In this document: one piece after another, positions 16,092-24,170 of the stretch
How positions within the stretch are numbered: position 1 is the stretch's first letter
How the letters are laid out: every line of letters begins with the position of its first letter
Assembly (NCBI GenBank): GCA_023421955.1
Contig: JAEZSE010000004.1
Span: 1 to 64,000 of the forward strand
DNA: 64,000 bases
Direction of reading: 5' to 3'
Origin: Bacillota bacterium
Lineage (GTDB): Bacteria; Bacillota; Clostridia; Christensenellales; UMGS416
The notes under the pieces: generated by a model
The model's database searches: none
Seen by the model: the letters and a program-made list of their open reading frames with translations, nothing else
Told to the model about the DNA's origin: nothing
Translations under genes and position numbers: made by a program

Positions 16092-16649
16092 ATGACGAAG
16101 ATCGACTATTCGACCATTGCCCAACAGGTATTCAAGCGCGAGGGAAAGGCAGTGAGCCGCCTTTCTGAGACGTTGGACGCCGAAGCCTTCAACGCCGTGG
16201 TGCAGGCGATCATGCGTTGCAGAAATGGCGGAGGCCGCATTATCACGACAGGGCGCGGCAACTCCGGCGCGGTAGCCCGCAAAATCGCCCACAGCCTTTG
16301 CTGCGTGGACGTGCCCTCTTTCTTCCAAACGCCCGGCGAGGGGTTTCACGCCTCCACAGGCCTCATCCAGCCAGGTGATTTGTTGATCGGGGTTTCCCGG
16401 GGCGGTGACTCCGGCGACGTGATCGAGCTGATGAAAATGGCAAAGCAGAAAAGGGCAAAAGTGGTTGCTGTCACAGCCAACCCGGCCTCTACGATGGCGC
16501 TGATTGCCGACATTATGCTCCGTGTGCCGATTGACCGCGACATTGATATTCATGATTATCTTGACACCTGCTCGATGCTTGCGATGATTGCGGTGTTTGA
16601 TGCCGTGGCCCTCGCCCTGCAGCCAGGCAGTGAAGAAAGTAACCGCTGA
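16092..16649 (+). CDS. SIS-domain sugar-phosphate isomerase-like protein
   Basis: The 185-residue protein is a single SIS domain. GRIITTGRGNSGAVARKIA is the sugar-phosphate-binding loop and GDLLIGVSRGGDSGDVIELM is the second Ser-rich loop, as in arabinose-5-phosphate isomerases (KpsF/GutQ) and 6-phospho-3-hexuloisomerases. No CBS domains follow, so it is the short form. PGEGFHAS replaces the AEALHGD motif of KpsF, so a different phosphosugar is likely. AAAGGAG lies about 9 nt before the ATG. It has its own promoter and shares a terminator with the TetR gene. Confidence 0.82.
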   Translation: MTKIDYSTIAQQVFKREGKAVSRLSETLDAEAFNAVVQAIMRCRNGGGRIITTGRGNSGAVARKIAHSLCCVDVPSFFQTPGEGFHASTGLIQPGDLLIGVSRGGDSGDVIELMKMAKQKRAKVVAVTANPASTMALIADIMLRVPIDRDIDIHDYLDTCSMLAMIAVFDAVALALQPGSEESNR

Positions 16650-16669
16650 TATAGGACCCACTCGAAACC

Positions 16670-16707
16670 AGCCGCCTGCGTGAATTAAGTACAGGCGGCT
16701 TTCTTAT
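16670..16707. terminator. Bidirectional terminator between SIS and TetR genes
   Basis: AGCCGCCTG and CAGGCGGCT form a 9-bp stem with a 13-nt loop, followed on the plus strand by TTCTTATT. Confidence 0.75.
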
Positions 16708-17336
16708 TGCAGAGCGTCTGAAAAAAGCTCCACAGAGAATTGCAGAAAGTCATTCTTCTCCAGCCCAATCATTTCCCAAATTTCATTACCCATCGATGAC
16801 ACGGTGTACATCATGCTGTGTGCGGCGAAGAAGCAAAAAAACACTGCTTTTCTCACATCAAGCGCCACATTGATGCTGCCATCCCGCTTCCCCATTTCGA
16901 TCAGGTTCAAATAGTGCCCGATCCTGACCCCATCCAAGGCGGCCAGCTCAGGATAATGAGGGCTGGCCTCACAGTTCTGGCGGTTGGTTGGCATGTAGTT
17001 GAGCAGCAGGAACTGATCGCCGTGCTCAAAATAGAACTTCAAATAGACCTGATTAGCACGTTTGATCTTCTCCAGGGCTGTCCCACCGGCTGCAAATGCC
17101 TCCTCATATGTTGCAGTGAGTTGCTTGGCTGCCCTCAGCACCACTGCCAGATACAGGTCTTCCTTGCTGATGAAGTATTGATACAGTGTCCGCTTTGTCA
17201 AATCGGCTTGTTTTGCCACATCGTCAATGGATGTGTTGTCAAATCCATTCTTGATAAAAAGCATTTCCGCAGCATCAATGAGCGCTTTCTTTTTTCGCTC
17301 CTTGTTTTGCTGGCGTTTGGATTGATTAATCTCCAT
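16704..17336 (-). CDS. TetR-family transcriptional repressor
   Basis: The 210-residue protein has a basic N-terminus, a TetR helix-turn-helix (about residues 15-62; TSIDDVAKQADLTKRTLYQYF) and a C-terminal ligand-binding helical domain. Repressors of this family leave DNA when a small ligand binds. The divergent promoter to the redox operon holds two 17-bp palindromes that fit a TetR operator, so control of both directions is likely. The chosen ATG has AGGGG about 7 nt upstream. The ligand is unknown. Confidence 0.88.
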   Translation of the reverse strand: MEINQSKRQQNKERKKKALIDAAEMLFIKNGFDNTSIDDVAKQADLTKRTLYQYFISKEDLYLAVVLRAAKQLTATYEEAFAAGGTALEKIKRANQVYLKFYFEHGDQFLLLNYMPTNRQNCEASPHYPELAALDGVRIGHYLNLIEMGKRDGSINVALDVRKAVFFCFFAAHSMMYTVSSMGNEIWEMIGLEKNDFLQFSVELFSDALQ

Positions 17337-17347
17337 AAAGACCCCTC

Positions 17348-17376
17348 TTGACACATTTGTATAACGGCGGTATACT
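17348..17376 (+). promoter_or_regulatory. Promoter of the EFR1-ApbE-FMN-binding operon
   Basis: TTGACA, 17 nt, TATACT on the plus strand. Operator 1 covers the spacer and part of the -10, so bound TetR would block RNA polymerase. Confidence 0.8.
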
Positions 17377-17404
17377 TTTTACGAATTGTAAACCGTCGGT
17401 ATAC
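17359..17404. promoter_or_regulatory. Two TetR operator palindromes
   Basis: Operator 1 is 17359-17375 (GTATAACGGCGGTATAC) and operator 2 is 17388-17404 (GTAAACCGTCGGTATAC). Each has only one mismatched pair in eight against GTATACCG-N-CGGTATAC. Centres are 29 bp apart, between the divergent TetR and EFR1 genes. Confidence 0.8.
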
Positions 17405-17452
17405 TTATATCGCATCAGCGACAGTCTGTCAATAGGAAGAGGAGGCATCACA

Positions 17453-18238
17453 ATGAACCGGATCTACTATTTTTCCACAACAGGCAATTCATTGGTATTG
17501 GCCAAAGCACTTGCCAAACAGCTGAAAGGGGCAGAGTTGGTCTCCATCCCGAGTGTTTCAGACGATACAGTGCACCTTGAGGGCGAAAGGATCGGAATTA
17601 TCTTCCCCGTTTACGGCTGGGGGCTACCCCGGATGGTTGCGGAATTCGTAAGCCGCGTGAAGCCGAGCGGAAATCCATATCTCTTCGCCATCGCCACATG
17701 CGGCGGCACGCCGGGCCCTGCTCTGCGGGAGCTGCGCGGGCTTCTTTGCAAGGCCGGGATGGTTCTCAACGCGGGCTTTGTGTGCACAGAGGGTGCAAAC
17801 ACTGTGACCGATGATCCCGGCTTCATCAGGTTCATACGCAAGCTGGGCCGCATCCAATATCCTTCGGCCAGTGAGAGGTTGGCCGAAATCGCCACAACGG
17901 TTCAAGGCAAGAAGGAACACAAGTTGGAAACAAGCTCGTTGCCATGCAACCTGTTAACCGGGCTTTTGCGCGGCATGATGAAGGGTGCAGCTGAAAAACT
18001 GAAAGCAGCCGACGAAAATTTCTCTGTGGACAGCAACTGCGTGGGATGCCGCACCTGCGAGCGGGTCTGCCCCAGAGGCAATGTCAAATTGGAGAGTGGC
18101 AAGCCGGTTTGGCACCACAATTGCGAAATGTGCTATGGTTGCATCCAGTGGTGCCCGCAGCAGGCGATCCATGTAGCCAACGACACCCGCCGGTACCGCA
18201 ACCCATCGGTCCGCGCAGAAGACATGATGGTGCGATGA
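17453..18238 (+). CDS. EFR1-family flavodoxin/ferredoxin protein
   Basis: The 261-residue protein fuses a flavodoxin-like domain (opening YYFSTTGNSLVLAKAL, the FMN phosphate loop) with a C-terminal double-cluster ferredoxin. Cys196, 199, 202, 206 and Cys224, 227, 230, 234 form two CxxCxxCxxxCP sets for two [4Fe-4S] clusters. It can pass electrons between flavin and low-potential carriers in the cytoplasm. AGGAGG lies before the ATG. It is first in a tight operon; its last codon overlaps the ApbE start. Confidence 0.9.
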   Translation: MNRIYYFSTTGNSLVLAKALAKQLKGAELVSIPSVSDDTVHLEGERIGIIFPVYGWGLPRMVAEFVSRVKPSGNPYLFAIATCGGTPGPALRELRGLLCKAGMVLNAGFVCTEGANTVTDDPGFIRFIRKLGRIQYPSASERLAEIATTVQGKKEHKLETSSLPCNLLTGLLRGMMKGAAEKLKAADENFSVDSNCVGCRTCERVCPRGNVKLESGKPVWHHNCEMCYGCIQWCPQQAIHVANDTRRYRNPSVRAEDMMVR

Positions 18239-19212
18239 TGATGCGTCAGGCTACGGACTGCGCGAAGTTGGATCATTGGGGCATGAACACGCTGATATCG
18301 CACCAAGTGTATGGCCGCAATCCGGATCATGCCCTCCAGGCAGTCCAAAAGGAGGTTAGCCGGCTGGAGCGCCTGTTGAGCCGGTTCCTGCCCAGCAGCG
18401 ACATCAGCAGGATCAACCGCGCTGCGGGCAGCAAGCAAGTGCCGGTTCATAAAGACACCGTTGCGGTGTTGGCCAAAGCGGCATCACTCGCATCCCTGAG
18501 CAATGGCCTGTTTGATGCCACAATTGGTCCGCTCACGGATTTGTGGAGAGCAGCGAGGAAACAAGGCGAACCGCCAAACAATGCAGAGGTCCAGCAGGCC
18601 CTCAAGCTGGTTTGTCACACAGGGCTCATGCTTGACCCGATGAAACGGGTAGCCGGGTTACAAAACCTCGGCCAATCCATTGACCTGGGCGGGATTGGGA
18701 AAGGGCATGCCGGCGACCGGTTCCTAGAGGTGTTCCGGCAGCGAGGCATCACATCGGCCTACACCAATCTCGGCGGCAATGTGGCCACATTGGGAACCAA
18801 ACCTGACGGGTCTCCCTGGCGCGTGGGGATCCGCCACCCACGAAAAGAGGGCGCCCTGGCTGGTGTTTTGTCAGTTACAGGTAAGGCCGTGGTCACCTCC
18901 GGTGATGATCAACGCTTCTTCATGGGCCGCGACGGCAAACGTTATCATCATATTCTGGATCCCACCACAGGGGTTCCGGCAAGCGCAGGGTTGATGAGTT
19001 CCACCGTAGTGGCGAGCAGCTCCATGGATGCCGACGGACTGTCCACACTGCTGTTTTTGGTCGGGCTTGCCCGAGGCATCCCGATGCTGCACCGGTTTCC
19101 CGATGCCCAAGCGGTTCTCATTGATGAAAGCTTGACCATTCACATCACAAAAGGGCTGAAAGGCTGTTTCCAGGCAACTGAAGGTTTTGACACGGAGATC
19201 ATCGCTGTGTGA
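18235..19212 (+). CDS. apbE: FAD:protein FMN transferase (ApbE family)
   Basis: The 325-residue enzyme transfers FMN from FAD onto a Thr/Ser of target flavoproteins. Family marks are DLGGIGKGHAGDR, TNLGGNVATLG, AVVTSGDDQRFF, YHHILDPTTG and SSMDADGLST. The start is one of three tandem ATGs overlapping the EFR1 stop (ATGA); the first is given. No signal peptide or lipobox is present, although many Gram-positive ApbE proteins are surface lipoproteins. The next gene supplies a likely substrate. The order EFR1-ApbE-FMN-binding protein implies a dedicated flavinylated electron-transfer chain. Confidence 0.93.
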   Translation: MMMRQATDCAKLDHWGMNTLISHQVYGRNPDHALQAVQKEVSRLERLLSRFLPSSDISRINRAAGSKQVPVHKDTVAVLAKAASLASLSNGLFDATIGPLTDLWRAARKQGEPPNNAEVQQALKLVCHTGLMLDPMKRVAGLQNLGQSIDLGGIGKGHAGDRFLEVFRQRGITSAYTNLGGNVATLGTKPDGSPWRVGIRHPRKEGALAGVLSVTGKAVVTSGDDQRFFMGRDGKRYHHILDPTTGVPASAGLMSSTVVASSSMDADGLSTLLFLVGLARGIPMLHRFPDAQAVLIDESLTIHITKGLKGCFQATEGFDTEIIAV

Positions 19213-19224
19213 AGGGAGTTAACG

Positions 19225-19692
19225 ATGAAGCGGAAAGAAAACGATTCAAAATCAAGAAAGGGGAAACGAAAAATGCTAGGATGGATCATCACACTTGCCA
19301 TTGTTGTGGCGGCTGGGATTGGTGTAGGCGCGTTGTTCTGCGCGCCGGGGTCACCGCTCAAAAAGGAACATGACGAAGCCAGAAACCTGCCAATCACCAA
19401 CGTGGACTTTACAAACCTCAAAGACGGCACATACACCGGCGAATATGAAGGCGGGATGTACAAATGGCGTGCCAACAAGGTGCAGGTCACGGTGAAGTCC
19501 GGCAAAGTAACTGAAATCAAACTGCTGGATTCGGCATCCAAGAACAAAAGCCTGAACACAATGTACGACCCGCTCTACAGCAGCGTGATGGAGGCACAGT
19601 CACTGCAGGTGGATGTGGTCAGCGGCGCGACGCTGGATTCCAAAGCCTTCCTGAAGGGCGTGGAGAACGCATTGCTCAAGGCAGAGAGATAA
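19225..19692 (+). CDS. Membrane-anchored FMN-binding domain protein
   Basis: The 155-residue protein has a Lys/Arg-rich N-terminus, one membrane helix (about 18-38) and an FMN_bind domain. VVSGATLDSKAF contains the S/T-G-A-T flavinylation motif, with Thr136 the expected covalent FMN site made by ApbE. The positive-inside rule puts the flavin domain outside the membrane. It lies 12 bp after apbE. A role as an electron carrier to an external acceptor or a membrane complex is inference. Confidence 0.88.
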   Translation: MKRKENDSKSRKGKRKMLGWIITLAIVVAAGIGVGALFCAPGSPLKKEHDEARNLPITNVDFTNLKDGTYTGEYEGGMYKWRANKVQVTVKSGKVTEIKLLDSASKNKSLNTMYDPLYSSVMEAQSLQVDVVSGATLDSKAFLKGVENALLKAER

Positions 19693-19697
19693 CATAC

Positions 19698-19729
19698 AAG
19701 CCAGAGGGGGCATTGCTTCCCTCTGGCTT
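19698..19729 (+). terminator. Stem-loop after the redox operon
   Basis: AAGCCAGAGGG and CCCTCTGGCTT form an 11-bp stem with a 10-nt loop. The T-tract is poor. The rest of the interval to the next gene shows nothing but the terminator of the facing ABC operon. Confidence 0.6.
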
Positions 19730-19866
19730 AGCCAAAAGATAAGGAGAGATGAGAACAAAGAGCCGATAGCCGGTTTATCCGGCAGAGGCAACCAATGAAT
19801 GGGGTGAAAAGAGAAGCAAACCTGCCCACAGGCTGGAATTCTGTATGAAATACTAGAAAACGAAAT

Positions 19867-19910
19867 ATAAAAGCTAAGAACCCACCCAGCGACATGCGCG
19901 GTGGGTGGGT
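19867..19910 (-). terminator. Terminator of the ABC exporter operon
   Basis: Minus-strand ACCCACCCA ... TGGGTGGGT (9-bp stem) followed by TCTTAGCTTTTAT. Confidence 0.7.
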
Positions 19911-19968
19911 AACGGATTGTATAAACGAGACAAGACTCGCCGAGGTGCATTAGCACCGCTGGCGAAAG

Positions 19969-20784
19969 TCAACTGCTGGCGCTGCTGTAGCGTTTCACCG
20001 CCACCGACCAGAAAAGCCTTGTCACCCCCAGGCACACGAACGGTGCGATAATGCCCCACACGGCATAGAGCGGCTCCATCTTGCCCAATACAAACAACAC
20101 CGGGAAATTGGTGACCACAAAGATCGGAAGCACAAACACACCGATTCTCTGGATGAGCTTGGAATAAACGCCCATCGGCACATTATTGAAATCCCAAAAG
20201 GAATCCACCACGCCGGCCAGTGCTCCGGATTTCACAATCCAGAATGAGAAGATAATCGGGAACAGGAACATTGCGTAGCCCACAATCACGCCGCTGAGCA
20301 TATAGCCGGTAAAGCCAGCCAGGTTCAGGATATTGAGCGGTATTTTCAGACGGCTCCAGCCAATGGCAATCAGGATCACGCCGGCCACAAAGTCAGTGAG
20401 AAAGAGTGCAATGTCACTGCGCCGCAGCGTGGCCATGAACTGCAGCGAAACGGGTTTCACGATGAAGAAGTCCAGCGTGCCTGTGCGGATATGGTCGCTC
20501 AGCGCGAAGTTGTTGAGCATGAAAAACCCGGCGTAAAACCCGGTGATCAGCACAAACGCACCCACAAATACCAGCACCTCATCGGGCGTCAGGCCGTTGA
20601 TGGTGGCGCCGGCCCGGTATACCACGATCACATACAAGAGCTTGACCAGCAGGTAGCCGGCCTCCATTGCGAGCCCAGTGAGGAAGTTGGCACGGTATTC
20701 CATCTGGGCGATCAGGCTGTTCTTCATGAACACGAACCAGATGAACGCGTGCTTTTTGATTTCCCGCAAGATTGTGCCCATCAT
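19969..20784 (-). CDS. ABC-2 family transporter permease (second permease)
   Basis: The 271-residue protein has about six membrane helices and resembles the ABC-2 permeases that come in pairs with an ABC ATPase (COG3694/COG4587 type, 'viologen exporter' family). The segment HIRTGTLDFFIVKPVSLQF after the second helix pair is the coupling-loop signature shared with its partner (NGGLDKFIVRPIGYFQ). Its ATG overlaps the partner's stop codon (ATGA), so the two are translationally coupled. The substrate is unknown. Confidence 0.85.
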   Translation of the reverse strand: MMGTILREIKKHAFIWFVFMKNSLIAQMEYRANFLTGLAMEAGYLLVKLLYVIVVYRAGATINGLTPDEVLVFVGAFVLITGFYAGFFMLNNFALSDHIRTGTLDFFIVKPVSLQFMATLRRSDIALFLTDFVAGVILIAIGWSRLKIPLNILNLAGFTGYMLSGVIVGYAMFLFPIIFSFWIVKSGALAGVVDSFWDFNNVPMGVYSKLIQRIGVFVLPIFVVTNFPVLFVLGKMEPLYAVWGIIAPFVCLGVTRLFWSVAVKRYSSASS

Positions 20785-21590
20785 CCACCTGCCGAGATGT
20801 ATTTGTTCACACCGCGCTTCCACAACCACATGGACAGAAACGCCAGCGCCGCAATCCAAAGGATCTGCACCCCAAAGCCTGCCAGCAGCTCCATGCCGGC
20901 AACCCTGCCGCTCAGCACATCCACCGGGAAATTCACGGTGTATTTGAATGGTAAAAACGCCAGAGCTTTGGCTACAACCGGGCCGAAAACGTCCAACGGA
21001 AAGATGCCGCCGCTCATCGCGATGAACACGATGCGTACGGCTTCGTAGAAAAAGCCGATCTCCGAAAGCGTGAACGCCAGCATGCCCACGCAAAAAAACA
21101 CGATGAAATTCAACACAAAGGCCAGCAGCAGCGTGGCAACGAAATAGAGCGCATTGATCGGCGCAACCACACCGCCATACACCAGGTTTACCGCCACAAT
21201 CACCGCCACGAGGGCGATCAGGATCACTCCAAACTGGGCGATCTTACCGCCCACGAACGTGGCCATGCGATATTGAAAATACCCGATGGGGCGCACGATG
21301 AACTTGTCCAGCCCGCCGTTTTTTATGTCGTCGTTCATCTCATACTCAAAACCGGTGCGGATGAGACGCTGCACGATGTTGGCGACGATCACGTACGTCA
21401 TCATCTGGGCATAAGTGTAGCCAAACATGCTCTGCTGACCGGTGCCCGAATAGATGCTTTTCCACAGAAAGTACTGGATGAATATGGGCCAGAGGGCGCT
21501 CACCATGCTCAGAAGGAAATCCATCCGATACTCCATGGCGCTCTGTGCGCCAAGCGCAAAGGACTTCCAGTATTTGCTATATTGCTTCAC
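20781..21590 (-). CDS. ABC-2 family transporter permease (first permease)
   Basis: The 269-residue protein has about six membrane helices and the coupling loop KNGGLDKFIVRPIGYFQYR. It is a homologue of the next gene, so the pair probably forms a heterodimeric membrane channel with two copies of the ATPase. Its start lies inside the 3' end of the ATPase gene (14-bp overlap), showing a tight operon. Exporters of this class move drugs, lipids or peptides outward; nothing here identifies the cargo. Confidence 0.87.
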   Translation of the reverse strand: MKQYSKYWKSFALGAQSAMEYRMDFLLSMVSALWPIFIQYFLWKSIYSGTGQQSMFGYTYAQMMTYVIVANIVQRLIRTGFEYEMNDDIKNGGLDKFIVRPIGYFQYRMATFVGGKIAQFGVILIALVAVIVAVNLVYGGVVAPINALYFVATLLLAFVLNFIVFFCVGMLAFTLSEIGFFYEAVRIVFIAMSGGIFPLDVFGPVVAKALAFLPFKYTVNFPVDVLSGRVAGMELLAGFGVQILWIAALAFLSMWLWKRGVNKYISAGG

Positions 21591-22569
21591 CGGCGCCCTC
21601 CTTCCGGTAGAGCTGCACGATGCCCTCCTCCACAGGGATGTTCTCTATGTTGAAATCCAGCACAGGCAGCTCATCCAGGATGCGCCTGCAGATGGGCTTG
21701 ATGTCCTGACGATCCACTTCCACAGTGGCGTTGTAACCATCGAACTGCTTGACCTGCCCGTAGCAGGCGAGGCGCTCCTCCCCCACCAGCTCGGAAAGCT
21801 GCACCTTTACCAGCTTTTTGCCGCTGAAAGCGTCGCCCACCTTGGAAAGGTCACCGTCATACACAATCCTGCCCTCGTTGATGATGATTGTGCGGCGGCA
21901 AAGGTCCTCTATATCGTCCATATAATGGCTGGTCAGCAGCACCGTGGTGTGGGTCTGGTCATTGTAGTAGCGGATAAAGTCGCGAATCCTTTTTTGCGAG
22001 ATCAGATCCAGGCCGATTGTGGGCTCATCCAGAAACATCACCCGGGGCTTGTGGATCAACGCGGCGATCAACTCCATCTTCATCCGCTCGCCCAGTGAAA
22101 GCCTGCGCACCTGCACGCCCAGCAGGTCCTTCACATCCAGCAGCTCGGTCAGTTCGGATAGTGTGTGCTGAAACGCTTTCTCCTCCAGCTCATAAATGTG
22201 CTTGTTGAGCTGGAACGACTCATTGGCAGGCAAGTCCCACCAGAGCTGGCTTTTCTGGCCCATCACGATAGAGATGCTGCGTTTGAAGTCCTTCTTCCGC
22301 TCGCCGGGCACGAACCCCAGCACGGATGCCTGGCCACCGGTGGGGATCAGGATGCCGGAAAGCATCTTGAGCGTGGTGGTCTTGCCAGCACCGTTGGGGC
22401 CGAGAAAGCCCACGACTTCTCCCTCCTCAATGGCAAAGCTGATGCCCCTCACCGCTTCCTTTACGAGCGTTTCACGATGGAACAGGTTTTTCAACGAGCT
22501 TTTGAGCCCAGCTTCCTTTTTATAATAAGTGAATGACTTGGAGAGCTTGACTACGTTTATCGCCGGCAT
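21577..22569 (-). CDS. ABC transporter ATP-binding protein (COG4586-like)
   Basis: The 330-residue ATPase has Walker A GPNGAGKTTTL, the signature LSLGERMKMEL (a LSxGE variant without the following Q/R), Walker B VMFLDEP and the switch His in LLTSHYMDD. The longer-than-usual N-terminal part (FTYYKKEAGLKSSLKNLF) and the QKSQLWWDLP Q-loop segment match the ATPases that pair with the two ABC-2 permeases behind it. GGTGAGG lies just before the ATG. It is first in the three-gene operon. Confidence 0.92.
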   Translation of the reverse strand: MPAINVVKLSKSFTYYKKEAGLKSSLKNLFHRETLVKEAVRGISFAIEEGEVVGFLGPNGAGKTTTLKMLSGILIPTGGQASVLGFVPGERKKDFKRSISIVMGQKSQLWWDLPANESFQLNKHIYELEEKAFQHTLSELTELLDVKDLLGVQVRRLSLGERMKMELIAALIHKPRVMFLDEPTIGLDLISQKRIRDFIRYYNDQTHTTVLLTSHYMDDIEDLCRRTIIINEGRIVYDGDLSKVGDAFSGKKLVKVQLSELVGEERLACYGQVKQFDGYNATVEVDRQDIKPICRRILDELPVLDFNIENIPVEEGIVQLYRKEGAGEAI

Positions 22570-22599
22570 ATCCTCACCCCTGCATACAAATGCCAAATC

Positions 22600-22628
22600 A
22601 TTCTACATTCTTAAGAATATGGAAGCAA
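22600..22628 (-). promoter_or_regulatory. Promoter of the ABC operon with an internal palindrome
   Basis: Minus-strand TTGCTT, 17 nt, TAGAAT. The spacer contains the perfect 12-bp palindrome ATTCTTAAGAAT (22607-22618), a likely operator. Confidence 0.6.
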
Positions 22629-22738
22629 TACAATACGGCGATGATCGCAAGGATTTGTATCACAATGGCACTTTTTACGAACTTTTGTTGTAACAGTGTG
22701 AACCAGTCGAATTTGTGATGACATAATGCAATTTATAT

Positions 22739-22767
22739 TTGACATCCTGCAATCTATGATGTATCAT
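22739..22767 (+). promoter_or_regulatory. Promoter of the XRE/membrane-protein operon
   Basis: TTGACA, 17 nt, TATCAT on the plus strand. ATGAT-GT-ATCAT overlaps the -10 and could be the site for the XRE protein itself. Confidence 0.65.
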
Positions 22768-22789
22768 AAGACAACAAGGAGGTGCCACT

Positions 22790-22981
22790 GTGAACAAGAA
22801 GATGAGGATCGCCCGCATCGAGCGGGATGTTTCGCAGGAGCAGCTTGCTGAGCTTGTGGGTGTGACGCGCCAGACCATCAGCCTGATCGAGTCAGGCAAA
22901 TACAACCCATCACTAAACCTTTGCCTGTCGATCTGCAAAGCTCTGCACAAAACGCTGAACGATTTATTCTGGGAGGAGTAG
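22790..22981 (+). CDS. Small XRE-family HTH regulator
   Basis: This 63-residue protein is one helix-turn-helix domain (RIERDVSQEQLAELVGVTRQTISLIESGKY) ending in NDLFWEE, typical of minimal Cro/CI-like regulators that are co-transcribed with a membrane protein. The start is GTG, set by GGAGG 7 nt upstream. It sits 4 bp before the membrane-protein gene. Such pairs often autoregulate; the dyad over the -10 supports that by inference. Confidence 0.9.
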   Translation: MNKKMRIARIERDVSQEQLAELVGVTRQTISLIESGKYNPSLNLCLSICKALHKTLNDLFWEE

Positions 22982-22985
22982 GAAA

Positions 22986-23450
22986 ATGGATCAAAGCAAA
23001 GCAACCAAAAGTATGAGCCTCAATTTCATCATCTACCTGTCCATTGGCCTGGTGTTGTTGGCCGGTGGGATTGCGGTGCGGGTATTTCAACTTCCGCTGC
23101 TGGAAAACAACAAAGCCATTGTGGCATTGTCATTCATACCGCTGGGTCTGGCCACTTACTTCGGAGTGACAGCCGCATTGATGAAACGCAATCCCAAATA
23201 TACCCGCGCCATCGCGGCGGAACAGTCTGATGAGCGGATCAACGGGCTCAAGCAACGGGCAGACTCGATCACTTACCAAACGATGCGCATCATCGTTTCA
23301 CTGGTGTTTTTCGGCTACACATTCGCGTTTCCATCGGAGATATTCGAGTCGGCCGGCTGGTGGATTACTCTTGCCTTCTTTTTCCTGGCGCACATGATGC
23401 AAGGAATCGTGCTGGCAGTTTTGATGGGCCGCGATCAGGTGAAGGATTGA
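22986..23450 (+). CDS. Four-helix membrane protein paired with XRE regulator (DUF2178-like)
   Basis: The 154-residue protein has four hydrophobic helices (about 13-33, 43-65, 98-115 and 125-148) and a charged loop EQSDERINGLKQRADSITYQ between helices two and three, as in DUF2178-type proteins. The function is unknown; these proteins are thought to be controlled by or to control the adjacent XRE protein. Its stop codon directly abuts the stop of nth on the other strand, leaving no room for a terminator. Confidence 0.75.
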   Translation: MDQSKATKSMSLNFIIYLSIGLVLLAGGIAVRVFQLPLLENNKAIVALSFIPLGLATYFGVTAALMKRNPKYTRAIAAEQSDERINGLKQRADSITYQTMRIIVSLVFFGYTFAFPSEIFESAGWWITLAFFFLAHMMQGIVLAVLMGRDQVKD

Positions 23451-24083
23451 TCACTTTGCCTTCCCCGGATACTCACACCAAAGAGACACCGGGCAGCGTG
23501 CGCACTCCGGCTTTCTGGCATGGCAAATTTGCCTGCCATGCCAGATGAGCCAATGATGTGCCTGGGACCACTTCTCCTGCGGTAAGCGCTCCATCAACTG
23601 GCGCTCGGTTTCCTCCGGGGTTTTGGCTTGCACCAGCCCCAGGCGGTTGGTCACGCGGAACACATGGGTGTCCACAGCGATGGCGTCTTGTCCAAAGGCA
23701 TTGGAGAGCACCACATTGGCAGTTTTCCTGCCCACACCGGGCAACGAGGCCAATTCCTCCATCGTGCGCGGCACTTCCCCGCCAAACCGCTCCAGCAATG
23801 CCCGGCTGGTCAGCACGATGTTGCGGGCCTTGTTCTTGTAAAAGCCACAACTCTTGATATGTGGCTCCAACTCCTCCGGTGTCAGGCTGGCAAACTCCTC
23901 AGGGCTTGCGAACCGCTGAAACAGTTTTTCTGTAATCTTGTTTACCTGTTTGTCGGTGCATTGGGCAGACAGGATCGTGGAGACCAACAGCTCAAAGGGG
24001 TTGGAGAAATTTAAGGCGCACACAGCATCTGCGTATTCCCGCTCCAACACATTCAGAAGTGTCAGAATTGCATTGCCTTCCAT
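23451..24083 (-). CDS. nth: Endonuclease III (DNA glycosylase/AP lyase)
   Basis: The 210-residue enzyme removes oxidised pyrimidines and nicks the abasic site. The helix-hairpin-helix LPGVGRKTANVV contains catalytic Lys120, VDTHVFRV contains Asp138, and Cys187, 194, 197 and 203 (C-x6-C-x2-C-x5-C) bind the [4Fe-4S] cluster. The chosen ATG gives the usual length; upstream in-frame ATGs lack a good ribosome binding site and run toward a 31-bp palindrome. It follows a DUF3343 gene in the same direction. Confidence 0.95.
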   Translation of the reverse strand: MEGNAILTLLNVLEREYADAVCALNFSNPFELLVSTILSAQCTDKQVNKITEKLFQRFASPEEFASLTPEELEPHIKSCGFYKNKARNIVLTSRALLERFGGEVPRTMEELASLPGVGRKTANVVLSNAFGQDAIAVDTHVFRVTNRLGLVQAKTPEETERQLMERLPQEKWSQAHHWLIWHGRQICHARKPECARCPVSLWCEYPGKAK

Positions 24084-24109
24084 TCCCAACCAACCTTTCA
24101 TATGTATGC

Positions 24110-24140
24110 GTGTTGCCGAAAACGTCGTTTTCGGCAACAC
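24110..24140. repeat. 31-bp perfect palindrome upstream of nth
   Basis: Fifteen-base arms (left arm starts GTGTTGCCG, right arm ends CGGCAACAC) flank a single central base at 24125. It lies between the DUF3343 stop and the nth start. There is no T-tract on either side, so it is not a standard terminator; an operator or an RNA-processing hairpin is more likely. Confidence 0.8.
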
Positions 24141-24170
24141 TGCTAATTATACGCTTTTTCCCATGCAACA

